In this document: positions 26,983 to 34,970 of the stretch, one piece after another | Layout of the letters: every line of letters begins with the position of its first letter | How positions within the stretch are numbered: position 1 is the first letter of the stretch | Assembly: GCF_000702505.1 (NCBI RefSeq) | Contig: NZ_JNIM01000001.1 | Span: forward strand, 682,001-746,000 | Direction: 5' to 3' | DNA: 64,000 bases | Source: Thermogemmatispora carboxidivorans | GTDB taxonomy: Bacteria > Chloroflexota > Ktedonobacteria > Ktedonobacterales > Ktedonobacteraceae | Notes under the pieces: model-generated | Databases searched by the model: none | What the model was told of the DNA's origin: nothing | What the model saw: only the letters and a program-made list of their open reading frames with translations | Translations under genes and position numbers: made by a program

Positions 26983-27024
26983 TGTAATAGAAGAGGTGAC
27001 CTGCACTCCCTCACCTGTATTACA
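26983..27024. promoter_or_regulatory. Candidate operator palindrome between MmgE/PrpD and ArsR genes
   Basis: TGTAATA-n4-AGGTGA (26983-26999) is mirrored by TCACCT-n1-TATTACA (27011-27024), centred between the two divergent start codons. A GATAAT -10 box for the ArsR gene lies at 27042-27047, so the right arm would cover its -35 region. Binding by the ArsR protein is an inference. Confidence 0.5.
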
Positions 27025-27073
27025 GATCAACGCTCGATTCTGATAATATCCCATCTGAAGTAGAGGTGTATAG

Positions 27074-27487
27074 ATGTGTGCTCGTAAAGCTGAGGGGCCG
27101 TCGTCTGACGAACCTTTGGAGGAATTACCTGAAGACGTCGAAGCCTTCATTGATCACTTTCTTGGCACGATGTGTGACCCCAGTCGTCGGCAGATCCTGG
27201 CCTTGCTGGCTGCTCCTGCTGTTGAGCATGAGAGGCCGGTCGAGATGCGTTCGGGGGAGATCGCGCGAACACTGGGGTTAGCCCATGCCACCGTCTCTGG
27301 CCATCTCCGTCAGCTTGCGCGTACGGGACTGCTCGGCTCGCGGCGCAGTGGTAACGAGGTCTACTATAGCGTGCGCAATCACCTGCTGGTGCGTGCCTTT
27401 CACGATCTTGTAGAGGCGCTCTATAAAGAGCATCAGGAGCGCTTCAAGGATAAGCAAGAGGCCTCTGAAAGCGATAGGAGTGCGTAA
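27074..27487 (+). CDS. ArsR-family winged-helix regulator
   Basis: A 137-residue regulator. Seen: DPSRRQILALL (helix 1 start typical of ArsR), then SGEIARTLGLAHATVSGHLRQLARTGLL as the helix-turn-helix and SRRSGNEVYYSVRN as the wing. No Cys pair in the recognition helix (the ArsR/SmtB ELCVCDL site is absent; the region has Ser-Gly), so it is probably not a classical arsenite sensor and its signal is unknown. The ATG at 27074 follows GAGGTG. It probably represses itself and the divergent MmgE/PrpD-methyltransferase operon through the palindrome at 26983-27024. Confidence 0.9.
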   Translation: MCARKAEGPSSDEPLEELPEDVEAFIDHFLGTMCDPSRRQILALLAAPAVEHERPVEMRSGEIARTLGLAHATVSGHLRQLARTGLLGSRRSGNEVYYSVRNHLLVRAFHDLVEALYKEHQERFKDKQEASESDRSA

Positions 27488-27534
27488 AAAGGGCCTGATG
27501 TACGGCTTTCTGGCAGGCTTGTAGGACGAAAAAC

Positions 27535-27556
27535 GGAAGGAAGGAAGGAAGGAAGG
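27535..27556 (+). repeat. GGAA tetranucleotide tandem repeat
   Basis: Five and a half tandem GGAA units in the gap between the ArsR gene and the histidine kinase gene, about 50 bases upstream of the kinase promoter. It could slip in length; no function is visible. Confidence 0.85.
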
Positions 27557-27607
27557 ATCAGGCGCTCGCCTTCTCGAATGCTCTCTGAGGAGGCGAGCGT
27601 ATCTGCT

Positions 27608-27636
27608 TTGCCCAGGCTGAGAGAGAATGCTATACT
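27608..27636 (+). promoter_or_regulatory. Sigma-70-type promoter of the histidine kinase gene
   Basis: TTGCCC (27608-27613), 17-base spacer, TATACT (27631-27636). A start near 27643 excludes the in-frame ATG codons at 27627 and 27642 and supports the start at 27681. Confidence 0.6.
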
Positions 27637-27680
27637 GCACAATGAACGACACTGAACCTGGGCAGGAGAGACCAACGGTC

Positions 27681-28913
27681 ATGCAAGCCACACGTGTCAA
27701 GCAAGGTCGCAGGCCACTGATTCTCATGCGTCTTCGCCAGAGCGCGGAAGTGCGCAAGCTCTACGCCGCGCGGGTGCCCTGGTGGCGGCGCGCCCCAATT
27801 GGTTATCTGCTCTGTATTCCGATTGTTGCCTGCGGGCTGGGGATCGTCTATCTAGAGCATTTCTTTGCGCTGCATATTTATGTACCGGACCTGCCGCTGG
27901 TCCTGCCGGTGCTTCTTGTAGCCCTGCTATGGGGAGTTGGGCCAGCCCTCGGCGCTGCGCTGCTCTGTACCCTGGCGCTCATCTACATTTATGTTCCCCC
28001 GCAAGGGGCCTTTATGCTGTTGCCGCGGGTGCAGTGGGCTGCGGACAACATCGACAAGCTTGCCGAGATCATGCCTTTCTTTTTGATCGAGGTGGGCATC
28101 GCCATTATCGCCGGCCAGCGCGAATCGGCGCGGCGCCGTGCCTTGCTGGCTGAGCTGGAGGCCCAGGCCCGGGCCCAGGATCTGGAGCAGCTCAACGAAG
28201 AATTGAAGCGTGCAGATATGCTCAAGGACCATTTTATCTCGGTGGCCTCACATGAGCTGAAGACCCCCATCACCACCATTCGTGGTCAGGCTCAGATTGC
28301 CCTGCGGCGCCTTACTCGGGTGGCTGATCTCCCCCCCGAACTGGAGAATGTGCGCCTGGCCTTGCAGAAAATTGATGAGCAGACCTATCGGCTCAGTGCG
28401 CTCATCGATGACATGCTGGCACTCAGCAGCATTCAGGCTGGCAAGCTCAAGCTACGGCCTCGCTCCTGTGACCTGGTAGAGATCTGCCGCGAGGCCGTTG
28501 AGGATCAGCAGCTTGTCTCGGGTCGCGCCATTATCCTCTCCACCCCTGTAGAGAGCCTCACAATCAAGGCGGATTCCGACCGTCTCCATCAGGTCTTGAC
28601 CAATCTCCTCAGCAATGCTGTCAAATACTCGCCCGAGCATACCCCTGTCGAGGTCAGCCTGACCTGCCTGGATCACCAAGTAGAGATTCGCGTACGTGAT
28701 CATGGCCGAGGCATTCCCGAGGACCAGCGGGAGCAGATCTTTCAGGCTTTTTACCGGACGCCCGAGGCTCAGGCCTCGCCCAAAGATGGCTGGGGTTTGG
28801 GCCTGGCCATCTGTAAGGATATTGTCGAGCGGCACGGTGGGCGCATCTGGTGCGAGCCTGCCCCTGGCGAAGGCACAGTGTTCGTGCTAGTCCTGCCTGT
28901 GAATCTGGACTGA
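27681..28913 (+). CDS. Membrane sensor histidine kinase
   Basis: A 410-residue sensor kinase. Residues 40-145 hold about four membrane helices in the pattern of a KdpD-type DUF4118 domain (GYLLCIPIVACGLGIVYL; LVLPVLLVALLWGVGPAL; FFLIEVGIAIIAG). A coiled segment (148-180) leads to the HisKA dimerisation helix with the H-box FISVASHELKTP, phosphorylated His191. The ATPase domain shows the N box (HQVLTNLLSNAVKYSP), G1 (DHGRGIPEDQ), F box and G2 (GWGLGLAICKDIVERHGG). No response regulator gene is adjacent, so it is an orphan. The ATG at 27681 is chosen from the promoter position and an upstream GGAGAG; longer forms exist in frame. Confidence 0.92.
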   Translation: MQATRVKQGRRPLILMRLRQSAEVRKLYAARVPWWRRAPIGYLLCIPIVACGLGIVYLEHFFALHIYVPDLPLVLPVLLVALLWGVGPALGAALLCTLALIYIYVPPQGAFMLLPRVQWAADNIDKLAEIMPFFLIEVGIAIIAGQRESARRRALLAELEAQARAQDLEQLNEELKRADMLKDHFISVASHELKTPITTIRGQAQIALRRLTRVADLPPELENVRLALQKIDEQTYRLSALIDDMLALSSIQAGKLKLRPRSCDLVEICREAVEDQQLVSGRAIILSTPVESLTIKADSDRLHQVLTNLLSNAVKYSPEHTPVEVSLTCLDHQVEIRVRDHGRGIPEDQREQIFQAFYRTPEAQASPKDGWGLGLAICKDIVERHGGRIWCEPAPGEGTVFVLVLPVNLD

Positions 28914-29119
28914 TCCCAGTTGTCTGGCACCTGCCTGAGACGGCCCATGCACATGGTTGCCCGGCCTGCCTCAGCCAATAGGGCCAGGACCCAGCAACTT
29001 GCTGGCCCCGCTGAACAGGAGCAAGGCGGGCGCATCGGCTTGGCGCTCCTCAAAGAGGTGCTGAAGACGCCCGCTCCTGTCCCTCGATTTCTTCAGATCA
29101 AAGTGGCGGCGGCCAGGCC

Positions 29120-29500
29120 CTAACTGGCAGCGATCCCTGCGCTGGCGCGACGGTAGCGCGCAGCCCCCATCTCGCCAACGCCGATGGCCAGCAGGGCGAC
29201 CAGCAGGTGTAAGACCTGGATCATCCAGTGCGAAGAGTTCAGCAGCCAGGAATTCTGCATCAGCCCAATGATCGGCAAGAGAAGACCGACGATGACAGCC
29301 AGCACGGCGATCACCGGGCTACCACCGCGTACCAGCGCTTGCCCAATACCGACCACCCACAGCGCGAGCACGACTATAAAGCCAAGCAGCATGTGCACTG
29401 GAATCAGCTGGGCGGCGTTGCCTGTCCAGAAGAGCACCCCAAGGATCAGGGCTAGCAGTCCGGCAATGCGCAGAACGAAGGAAGCGATCTTAATAGCCAT
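29120..29500 (-). CDS. Small four-helix membrane protein
   Basis: A 126-residue hydrophobic protein with four membrane segments (IAGLLALILGVLFWTG; MLLGFIVVLALWVVGIGQAL; VIAVLAVIVGLLLPIIGLMQ; VLHLLVALLAIGVGEMGAA). No catalytic motif is seen; the family is unknown to me, though similar four-helix proteins occur widely in Chloroflexota and Actinobacteria. The ATG at 29500 follows GCAGGAGAA. Same strand as recG but 310 bases away, with a perfect palindrome between. Confidence 0.75.
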   Translation of the reverse strand: MAIKIASFVLRIAGLLALILGVLFWTGNAAQLIPVHMLLGFIVVLALWVVGIGQALVRGGSPVIAVLAVIVGLLLPIIGLMQNSWLLNSSHWMIQVLHLLVALLAIGVGEMGAARYRRASAGIAAS

Positions 29501-29556
29501 GCAATTCTCCTGCAAACGGCGAAAGTAGCGGAGGTGACCTCCCTGGTAACCTGAGC

Positions 29557-29584
29557 GGGTGGACGAGCGCGCGCTCGTCCACCC
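29557..29584. terminator. 28-base perfect palindrome downstream of recG
   Basis: GGGTGGACGAGCGC followed directly by its reverse complement, in the 310-base gap between recG and the next gene. It would fold into a GC-rich hairpin. It lacks a T-tract, so it could be a transcript-end or RNA-stabilising element, or a protein site. Confidence 0.45.
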
Positions 29585-29810
29585 AGCGGACCCTTGGATG
29601 CCTGGGAGGGCACTCTCACCGCGTGGCGGGAGCAGCCAGGTCGCTGCTTCCGTTGAGGAGGGATCGATGGCGGCTTGCTCCTCGCCACAACTAGAATCAT
29701 AGCATTTACGGGAACGGCAAGAGCAAGCCGCCCGGGCGGGACAGTTCCCGTCGAGGAGGCGCAGGCCCGCTGCCGTCGGCCTGACTCTCCCAGAGGGAAA
29801 GATGTGGGCA

Positions 29811-32513
29811 CTAGTGTGGGATGAAGGCTTGCCAGAAGCGGCTCAGGTGTTCCCGCAGCGGCACGTGTTCAGGGCGCCGCAGGTAAGGATCACTCGCCCA
29901 TAGGCGCGCTGCCAGGGTGCGGGTCTCCTCGATCAAGCGCGTGTCGTTAAAATCAGCGATCCGTAGCTCGGGCATCCCGCTCTGACGCACGCCAATGAAA
30001 TCGCCTGGACCGCGCAGACGCAAATCGTGCTCGGCCAACGTAAAGCCGTCATCGGTCTCCTGGAAGATTGCCAGACGCTCGCGAGCCTGTGGACTTGCAT
30101 CGGCGCTCAACAGATAGCAATAGGACTGATGGGCGCCGCGTCCGACGCGGCCACGGAACTGATGGAGCTGCGAGAGACCAAAGCGGTCGGCGTCTTCGAT
30201 CACCATGACGGTAGCATTCGGCACATCGATGCCCACCTCCACCACCGAGGTCGCTACCAGGATGTCCAGCTCATGATCGCGGAAGCGGTGCATGACGGCG
30301 TCTTTCTCTGCGGGCTTCATCCCGCCGTGCAGCAGGCCCAGCCGACGGTGAGGGAATACCTCGCGGCTCAGCCGCTCATATTCGGCAGTGACCGCTCTGG
30401 CGCTCAGACTCTCGGACTCGTCGACCAATGGGCAAATGATGAACGCTTGCCGGCCCTCAGTCAGCTGCTGCTCGATCAGGCGATAGGCTTCCTCGCGCCG
30501 GGCGCCGGTGCGCCAACGGGTAATCACCTTCTGGCGGCCCGGCGGAAGCTGATCAATGACCGAGAGATCCAGGTCTCCGTAGAGCGTCAGCGCCAGCGTT
30601 CGCGGAATCGGGGTCGCTGTCATCACCAGCATATGGGGATGGTAGCCCTTCTGACGGAGGGCCTCGCGCTGTTCCACACCAAAGCGGTGCTGTTCATCGA
30701 TAATCACCAGACCGAGACGCTGAAAGGTCACATCTTCTTGGATCAAGGCATGGGTTCCGATGGCCACAGCCGCCTCGCCGCTCTCTATGGCAGCTCGTCC
30801 AAGGGCGCGCTCCCTGGGGCGCAATCCCCCAGTGAGCAGCACGGTACGGATGCCAAAGGGAGCGAGCATAGCGCCGATGCTGCGCGCATGTTGCTCAGCC
30901 AGGATCTCGGTCGGAGCCATAATCGCGCCTTGATAGCCGTTGAGTGCGGCCACAAAGAGGGCCGCAGCAGCCACAGCAGTTTTGCCGGAGCCGACGTCAC
31001 CTTGCAGCAGTCGACACATTGGCTGGCTGCGACTGAGGTCGCCCAGGATCTCGCAGAGCACGCGGCGCTGGGCCGCCGTGAAGCGGAAAGGAAGAGTGGC
31101 CTCGAAAGGGCGCTGATCGGCCAGCGGGGCCCACAGGGTTGAGCCTGACTGAGGAGACGGAGCCTCGTGGGGAGCCTGGAGGTCAGCCTCCTGGGCGGCA
31201 GCAATGGCCTGGACCGCTTCGCGCTCGGCTGCTGTTGGCTCGACAAAGACGCGCGCCAGGTCGACCTGGAACGCCTGACCGCTAGGTAGCTCACGCTGCC
31301 AGCGCGTTCGACGCTCCTGCATACCGAGCTGGATCAGAAACAGCTCGTCGAAGGCCAGACGACGTCGGGCTGCGCTGAGCTGCTCCTCGGTGGCTGGATA
31401 GTGCATCTGGGCGACGGCCTCCGACAAAGGCAGCAGCCCTGCGGCCTGTCGAATCGTCACAGGCAGGTGATCGGGGATGAGGGCCGCATAGCGATCGACA
31501 ACCCAGCGCGTCAGGCGGCGCATAGTGCGAGCTGGCAGGCCCTCGGTGAGCGAATAGATGGGGACAAGGATGCCCGTATTGAGCAGCTCGCCTTTCTCGG
31601 GCAGCTCGTGGCTGCGCACTGTGAAAGTGACCTTGTTGCCGAAACGCTGCTTGATCCCTGTGACGACCAGCCACTCGCCCCGCGCCTCGGAAAGCTGCTT
31701 TTGCAAATAGGGCTGATTGAACCAGACTGCGCTGAGGCGACCGGTGCCGTCGCTAAGAGTAGCCACCGTACGTGTGCGCCCGCTGCCCGTGCGGCTCGTT
31801 TTCACCTCCCAGATAAGCCCTCGGGTGGTCACTAGCTCGTCAAAAGGTAGTTCGGCGATGCTGAGCAACTTGCTGTAGTCACGGTGCTCGCGCGGGAAAT
31901 AAAAGAGCAAGTCGCCAACTGTGCGGATGCCCAGACTGTGCAGACGAGTTGCGACAGTTGGGCCAACGCCATGAATGGCAGAGACATCGGTCGTCAGCAG
32001 AGTCAAGGCGGCGTGACCAGGCGAGCTGCTGCTGTCGAGGGCGATCCGGTCCTGCTCAGCCTTCTGGCGCTCGTCGCTCGCATCTGCTGGCTTGCTGGCG
32101 CGCACTGCCGCGGGTGATGCTGTTGTTGGTGCCGATGGTGGCGACTGCCCAAGCGGCTCGTTGGAGAGAGCTGACGGCCTCAGCCCTGAAGAAGGTTGCC
32201 GGCCAGGAGCGGCACTGTCCTCGCGCTCCAACTCGTTCAGGAGGGCGAGAGCGGCCCGCAGATTGGCTGCCCGCTGCAGTGGGTCCTGCTGGCGATAGCC
32301 CTCTAGACAGGAGGCCAGGCGATAGAAAGGGCGTAGGTCACGCCCTGACGCATGGCAAACAGGCCCGATTTCATCCAGCCAGCGTTTCACAAAGGCTTCC
32401 AGCCCACCAGGTTTGACAGCCTGGTCCTGATGATTGGTGTGCTGTTCGTGTTGAAGCACTTTGCGGGCGCGCTCGATGTATAACCTGAGTGCGATGCTGG
32501 CTCCTGTTGTCAT
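29811..32513 (-). CDS. recG: ATP-dependent DNA helicase RecG
   Basis: A 900-residue branch-migration helicase that remodels stalled forks. Seen: HhH-like start AIHGVGPTVATRLHSLGIRT near residue 175, the wedge/OB region (YFPREHRDYS ... VATLSDGTGRLSAVWFNQPY), Walker A LLQGDVGSGKTAVAAAAL, DEQHRFGVEQRE (DExH box), TATPIPRTLAL, VEVGIDVPNA, and QFRGRVGRG. The typical RecG is about 690-780 residues; here some 170 residues precede the wedge domain, including a helical part (LEAFVKRWLDEIGP) and a Ser/Pro/Ala-rich linker. The ATG at 32513 lacks a strong ribosome site but is the only good start near the promoter at 32559-32588. Confidence 0.97.
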   Translation of the reverse strand: MTTGASIALRLYIERARKVLQHEQHTNHQDQAVKPGGLEAFVKRWLDEIGPVCHASGRDLRPFYRLASCLEGYRQQDPLQRAANLRAALALLNELEREDSAAPGRQPSSGLRPSALSNEPLGQSPPSAPTTASPAAVRASKPADASDERQKAEQDRIALDSSSSPGHAALTLLTTDVSAIHGVGPTVATRLHSLGIRTVGDLLFYFPREHRDYSKLLSIAELPFDELVTTRGLIWEVKTSRTGSGRTRTVATLSDGTGRLSAVWFNQPYLQKQLSEARGEWLVVTGIKQRFGNKVTFTVRSHELPEKGELLNTGILVPIYSLTEGLPARTMRRLTRWVVDRYAALIPDHLPVTIRQAAGLLPLSEAVAQMHYPATEEQLSAARRRLAFDELFLIQLGMQERRTRWQRELPSGQAFQVDLARVFVEPTAAEREAVQAIAAAQEADLQAPHEAPSPQSGSTLWAPLADQRPFEATLPFRFTAAQRRVLCEILGDLSRSQPMCRLLQGDVGSGKTAVAAAALFVAALNGYQGAIMAPTEILAEQHARSIGAMLAPFGIRTVLLTGGLRPRERALGRAAIESGEAAVAIGTHALIQEDVTFQRLGLVIIDEQHRFGVEQREALRQKGYHPHMLVMTATPIPRTLALTLYGDLDLSVIDQLPPGRQKVITRWRTGARREEAYRLIEQQLTEGRQAFIICPLVDESESLSARAVTAEYERLSREVFPHRRLGLLHGGMKPAEKDAVMHRFRDHELDILVATSVVEVGIDVPNATVMVIEDADRFGLSQLHQFRGRVGRGAHQSYCYLLSADASPQARERLAIFQETDDGFTLAEHDLRLRGPGDFIGVRQSGMPELRIADFNDTRLIEETRTLAARLWASDPYLRRPEHVPLREHLSRFWQAFIPH

Positions 32514-32558
32514 ATGTTGACGCTACTGCTTGTTTCTTAAGAATACTGCTGCTCACCT

Positions 32559-32588
32559 ACTATAGTCGTCGCTGCCCTGGAGTGTCAA
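32559..32588 (-). promoter_or_regulatory. Sigma-70-type promoter of recG
   Basis: Minus strand perfect TTGACA (32588-32583), 18-base spacer, TATAGT (32564-32559). The leader to the ATG at 32513 is about 40 bases. Confidence 0.75.
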
Positions 32589-32743
32589 GGGCCTCTGGGC
32601 CGAGGCAGTCTTGTATTCCGTAGCCGGTCCGGGCTGGTTGCGGGGTGGCAGCCCTGGGCCTGCATGGTGTGTTGAGTAAAATAAAACTGAGCCTCTGGTC
32701 CTGGTGAGTCCGTCTACTAAAGGTGTTGCATAAATAGTACCTA

Positions 32744-32773
32744 TTGATCCTGGGGGCCGAATGGGCATAATAT
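32744..32773 (+). promoter_or_regulatory. Promoter of the YflT-like stress gene
   Basis: TTGATC (32744-32749) and an overlapping CATAAT/TAATAT -10 region (32766-32773) with a 16-18 base spacer. The ATG is at 32820. Confidence 0.45.
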
Positions 32774-32819
32774 AAGGGCTGTGAGCCTGCAAGATGCTTC
32801 TGGAGGGAAAGAAAGAAAG

Positions 32820-33560
32820 ATGGCACTGATTGGATCTGCTGCTGTGGTGGGAATTTTCGAAGAGCGGAGTCAGGCGGAGCAGGCCATCGGCGAGCTGAAA
32901 GCTGCTGGTTTTCGAGATGACCAGATTACCAGGCTATCGCGTGAGCCACTCAAGCTGCAGGAGGCCGGTCCAGCGGAGCGGTTACTGGAGCGAGTGAGGG
33001 CCAGATATAACCTGCCGGTGCTTGGGGGTGTAGTGGGGGCCATTGGGGGAGGGCTATTCAGCTTCATAGCGTCTTTTGCGCTTCCTCTGGCTGGTGTCCA
33101 GATCAGCGGGGGGCCGGTGATCGCCTTGCTCGGGGGGCTTATTCTTGGGGCGTTAGGAGGGGGTTTTCTCGGGACCGTCATAGGTCCCTCTTTCATTGCG
33201 GAGGGGCCGGGGCCGCGTTATACGGAAACCGAGGCTTTACGGGGACGCACCATTATCATGGTCAGAACGCTGGAGCGTCAGGGCGAGGCGGCTTTCATCC
33301 TGAGCAAGTATGGAGCGCGCAATGCTCTGGTGCCACGGGCCACAGAGACGGCTGCGATGGCGGCCCTGCGTCTTGCCCGTTCTGGTCCTGGTGACAGTGC
33401 GGCCAATTCTGGCGGCGAGGGGGGGGCCTCTTCCCCCGTGGAAGCAAGTGCTCAACCGGAAGGGGAGAGCCTTACAGGCCGTGAGACGGAAGTGGAAGAC
33501 AGTGCAACGGAGCGAGTAGCGGCCCACAATTGGGTAGATGAGGGGAGGGGCCAGGGCTAG
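32820..33560 (+). CDS. YflT-like stress protein with glycine-rich membrane hairpin
   Basis: A 246-residue protein. The N-terminal 45 residues (VVGIFEERSQAEQAIGELKAAGF, then DDQITRLSRE) match the general-stress 17M/YflT fold, a small ferredoxin-like module. Two Gly-rich hydrophobic segments follow (LPVLGGVVGAIGGGLFSFIA and GPVIALLGGLILGALGGGFL), like glycine-zipper proteins that sit in membranes. A second small module (TIIMVRTLERQGEAAFILSKYGA) and a disordered acidic tail end it. In Bacillus such proteins belong to the SigB stress regulon; the same role here is an inference. The ATG at 32820 follows TGGAGGG, with a somewhat long spacing. Confidence 0.8.
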   Translation: MALIGSAAVVGIFEERSQAEQAIGELKAAGFRDDQITRLSREPLKLQEAGPAERLLERVRARYNLPVLGGVVGAIGGGLFSFIASFALPLAGVQISGGPVIALLGGLILGALGGGFLGTVIGPSFIAEGPGPRYTETEALRGRTIIMVRTLERQGEAAFILSKYGARNALVPRATETAAMAALRLARSGPGDSAANSGGEGGASSPVEASAQPEGESLTGRETEVEDSATERVAAHNWVDEGRGQG

Positions 33561-33769
33561 CCCGACTGCACGGCCCCGCCAGCTCGGAAAGAGATCCTGG
33601 ACTCGGCCCAGGGCAGGACAGGGAGGGGGGCCACTGCGCCGCAAATCGCAGAAGGTCCATGCCAGGAAGGCTTCTCATAGCGGTCGTAGCGGTTGGCCTG
33701 CCCTATTCTGTCCTGCTCAGGTGGCCCCCTCACGCAGTGGGAGATCAGGAGTGGGTTCGCGAGCGTCTC

Positions 33770-34654
33770 TCACTCTTGAGCGGAGACCACATCCTCATAG
33801 ATATCGTGCACTGGCTGCCAGCCCAACACCCTGCGGGCTGCCTCATTGCTACAGCGGAACGAAGGGGGGCAGGGCATTGAAAGATCGCGTGGGGGAGGCG
33901 GTACCTGCAGCAGAGTGGCGATCCGGTCCACGTACTCCCCATAGCGGACCGGCGTTGCGACGACGTTAAAGATACGTCCTACTGCCGCCGGCTGCAGGGC
34001 AGCGACGATAGCCGTAGCCATATCGGCCACATGAATCGGCGAAATAAAATTGCTCCCATCGCAGATTACCACAAGCCGCCCCTCGCGCAGGCGAGCGACC
34101 AGTGTATCCTGGGCTGTGCCGTGCCCGACGAAGCTGCCGCCGCGCAAGATGCACCATCCCAGTTCAGTGGGATCGACAGCCTGGACCATCTCCTCCATTG
34201 CGATCACCGGTCCGCAGACCGTAGCGCGCTGCGGCGAGCGGTCAATTGGAGTCGTCTCATCGAGCCAGCGCTCGCCCCCATCGGGGTAGGCGATTGCGAT
34301 GCTCTGCTGGATATAGTAGCGGGCCCCCGCCGCGCGCGCCGCTGCCAGCAGCAGCCGGGTGCCATCGGTGCGCAGGCGAGTAGTAGTTTCCCAGGCTGAG
34401 GCTTCGGTGGGATTTTGCGGGATGGCTGTCGCGATATGCACCACCGCATGGCAATCACGGACCAGGGTCGGGAGCTGCTGCGCGGTGGCCTCGGTCAGCA
34501 GGTCGCCGCTGACTAGCTCGACCCCGGGAGCTTGGATCAGCCGTCCCCGTTCGGGAGAGCGCACCAGCGCGCGCACCGTATGTCCCTGCTGGAGCAGGCG
34601 AGGAACAAGCGCGCGTCCCAGAACTCCTGTTGCACCGGCAACAAAGACCTGCAT
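33770..34654 (-). CDS. NAD(P)-dependent sugar epimerase/reductase (extended SDR)
   Basis: A 294-residue Rossmann protein. Seen: FVAGATGVLGRALVPRLLQQGH (GxxGxxG nucleotide site), then LVRSPERG, which favours NADP through the Arg after strand 2, VVHIATA, and the YxxxK-like site is weak (YYIQQSIAIAYPDGG), so it is closer to the atypical/NmrA-like group than to a classical epimerase. Substrate unknown; possibilities are a sugar-nucleotide or a hydroxysteroid-like alcohol. The ATG at 34654 follows AAAGGTGAAAGGACA. It is convergent with the YflT-like gene and downstream of the ArsA-family gene on the same strand. Confidence 0.85.
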   Translation of the reverse strand: MQVFVAGATGVLGRALVPRLLQQGHTVRALVRSPERGRLIQAPGVELVSGDLLTEATAQQLPTLVRDCHAVVHIATAIPQNPTEASAWETTTRLRTDGTRLLLAAARAAGARYYIQQSIAIAYPDGGERWLDETTPIDRSPQRATVCGPVIAMEEMVQAVDPTELGWCILRGGSFVGHGTAQDTLVARLREGRLVVICDGSNFISPIHVADMATAIVAALQPAAVGRIFNVVATPVRYGEYVDRIATLLQVPPPPRDLSMPCPPSFRCSNEAARRVLGWQPVHDIYEDVVSAQE

Positions 34655-34970
34655 TGTCCTTTCACCTTTCTCTGGTGGCCTTGCTTCAAGCCTTGCTTTT
34701 CAACCTCCCCAGGTGCTTGCTGGCCTCGCTTTCTGCTCTGCTGGCTGGCTTACGAGCAGCACCTGGCAGGTAGTCAGTAGTAAGCAGGCCGCTGCTTAAT
34801 GAGCAGCGGTTGTATCGGTGATGTAGCAGAATGGAAGAGAACCCGCTGCCAACGGGCGAGCGGGCAGACTGATACCGGAAGCAGAGCAGAGACCAGCCTG
34901 CCCAATGTGATCGTGATCTGGCGGGCTGGACTTGCCCGAGCGGGAGCACGAACGCAGACAATGACTCCGC
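34655..34970. other. Gap between ArsA-family and epimerase genes
   Basis: 316 bases without a gene. An 8-bp stem (34789-34796 with 34802-34809, loop TAATG) could be a weak terminator of the ArsA-family gene; no T-tract follows it. Confidence 0.4.
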
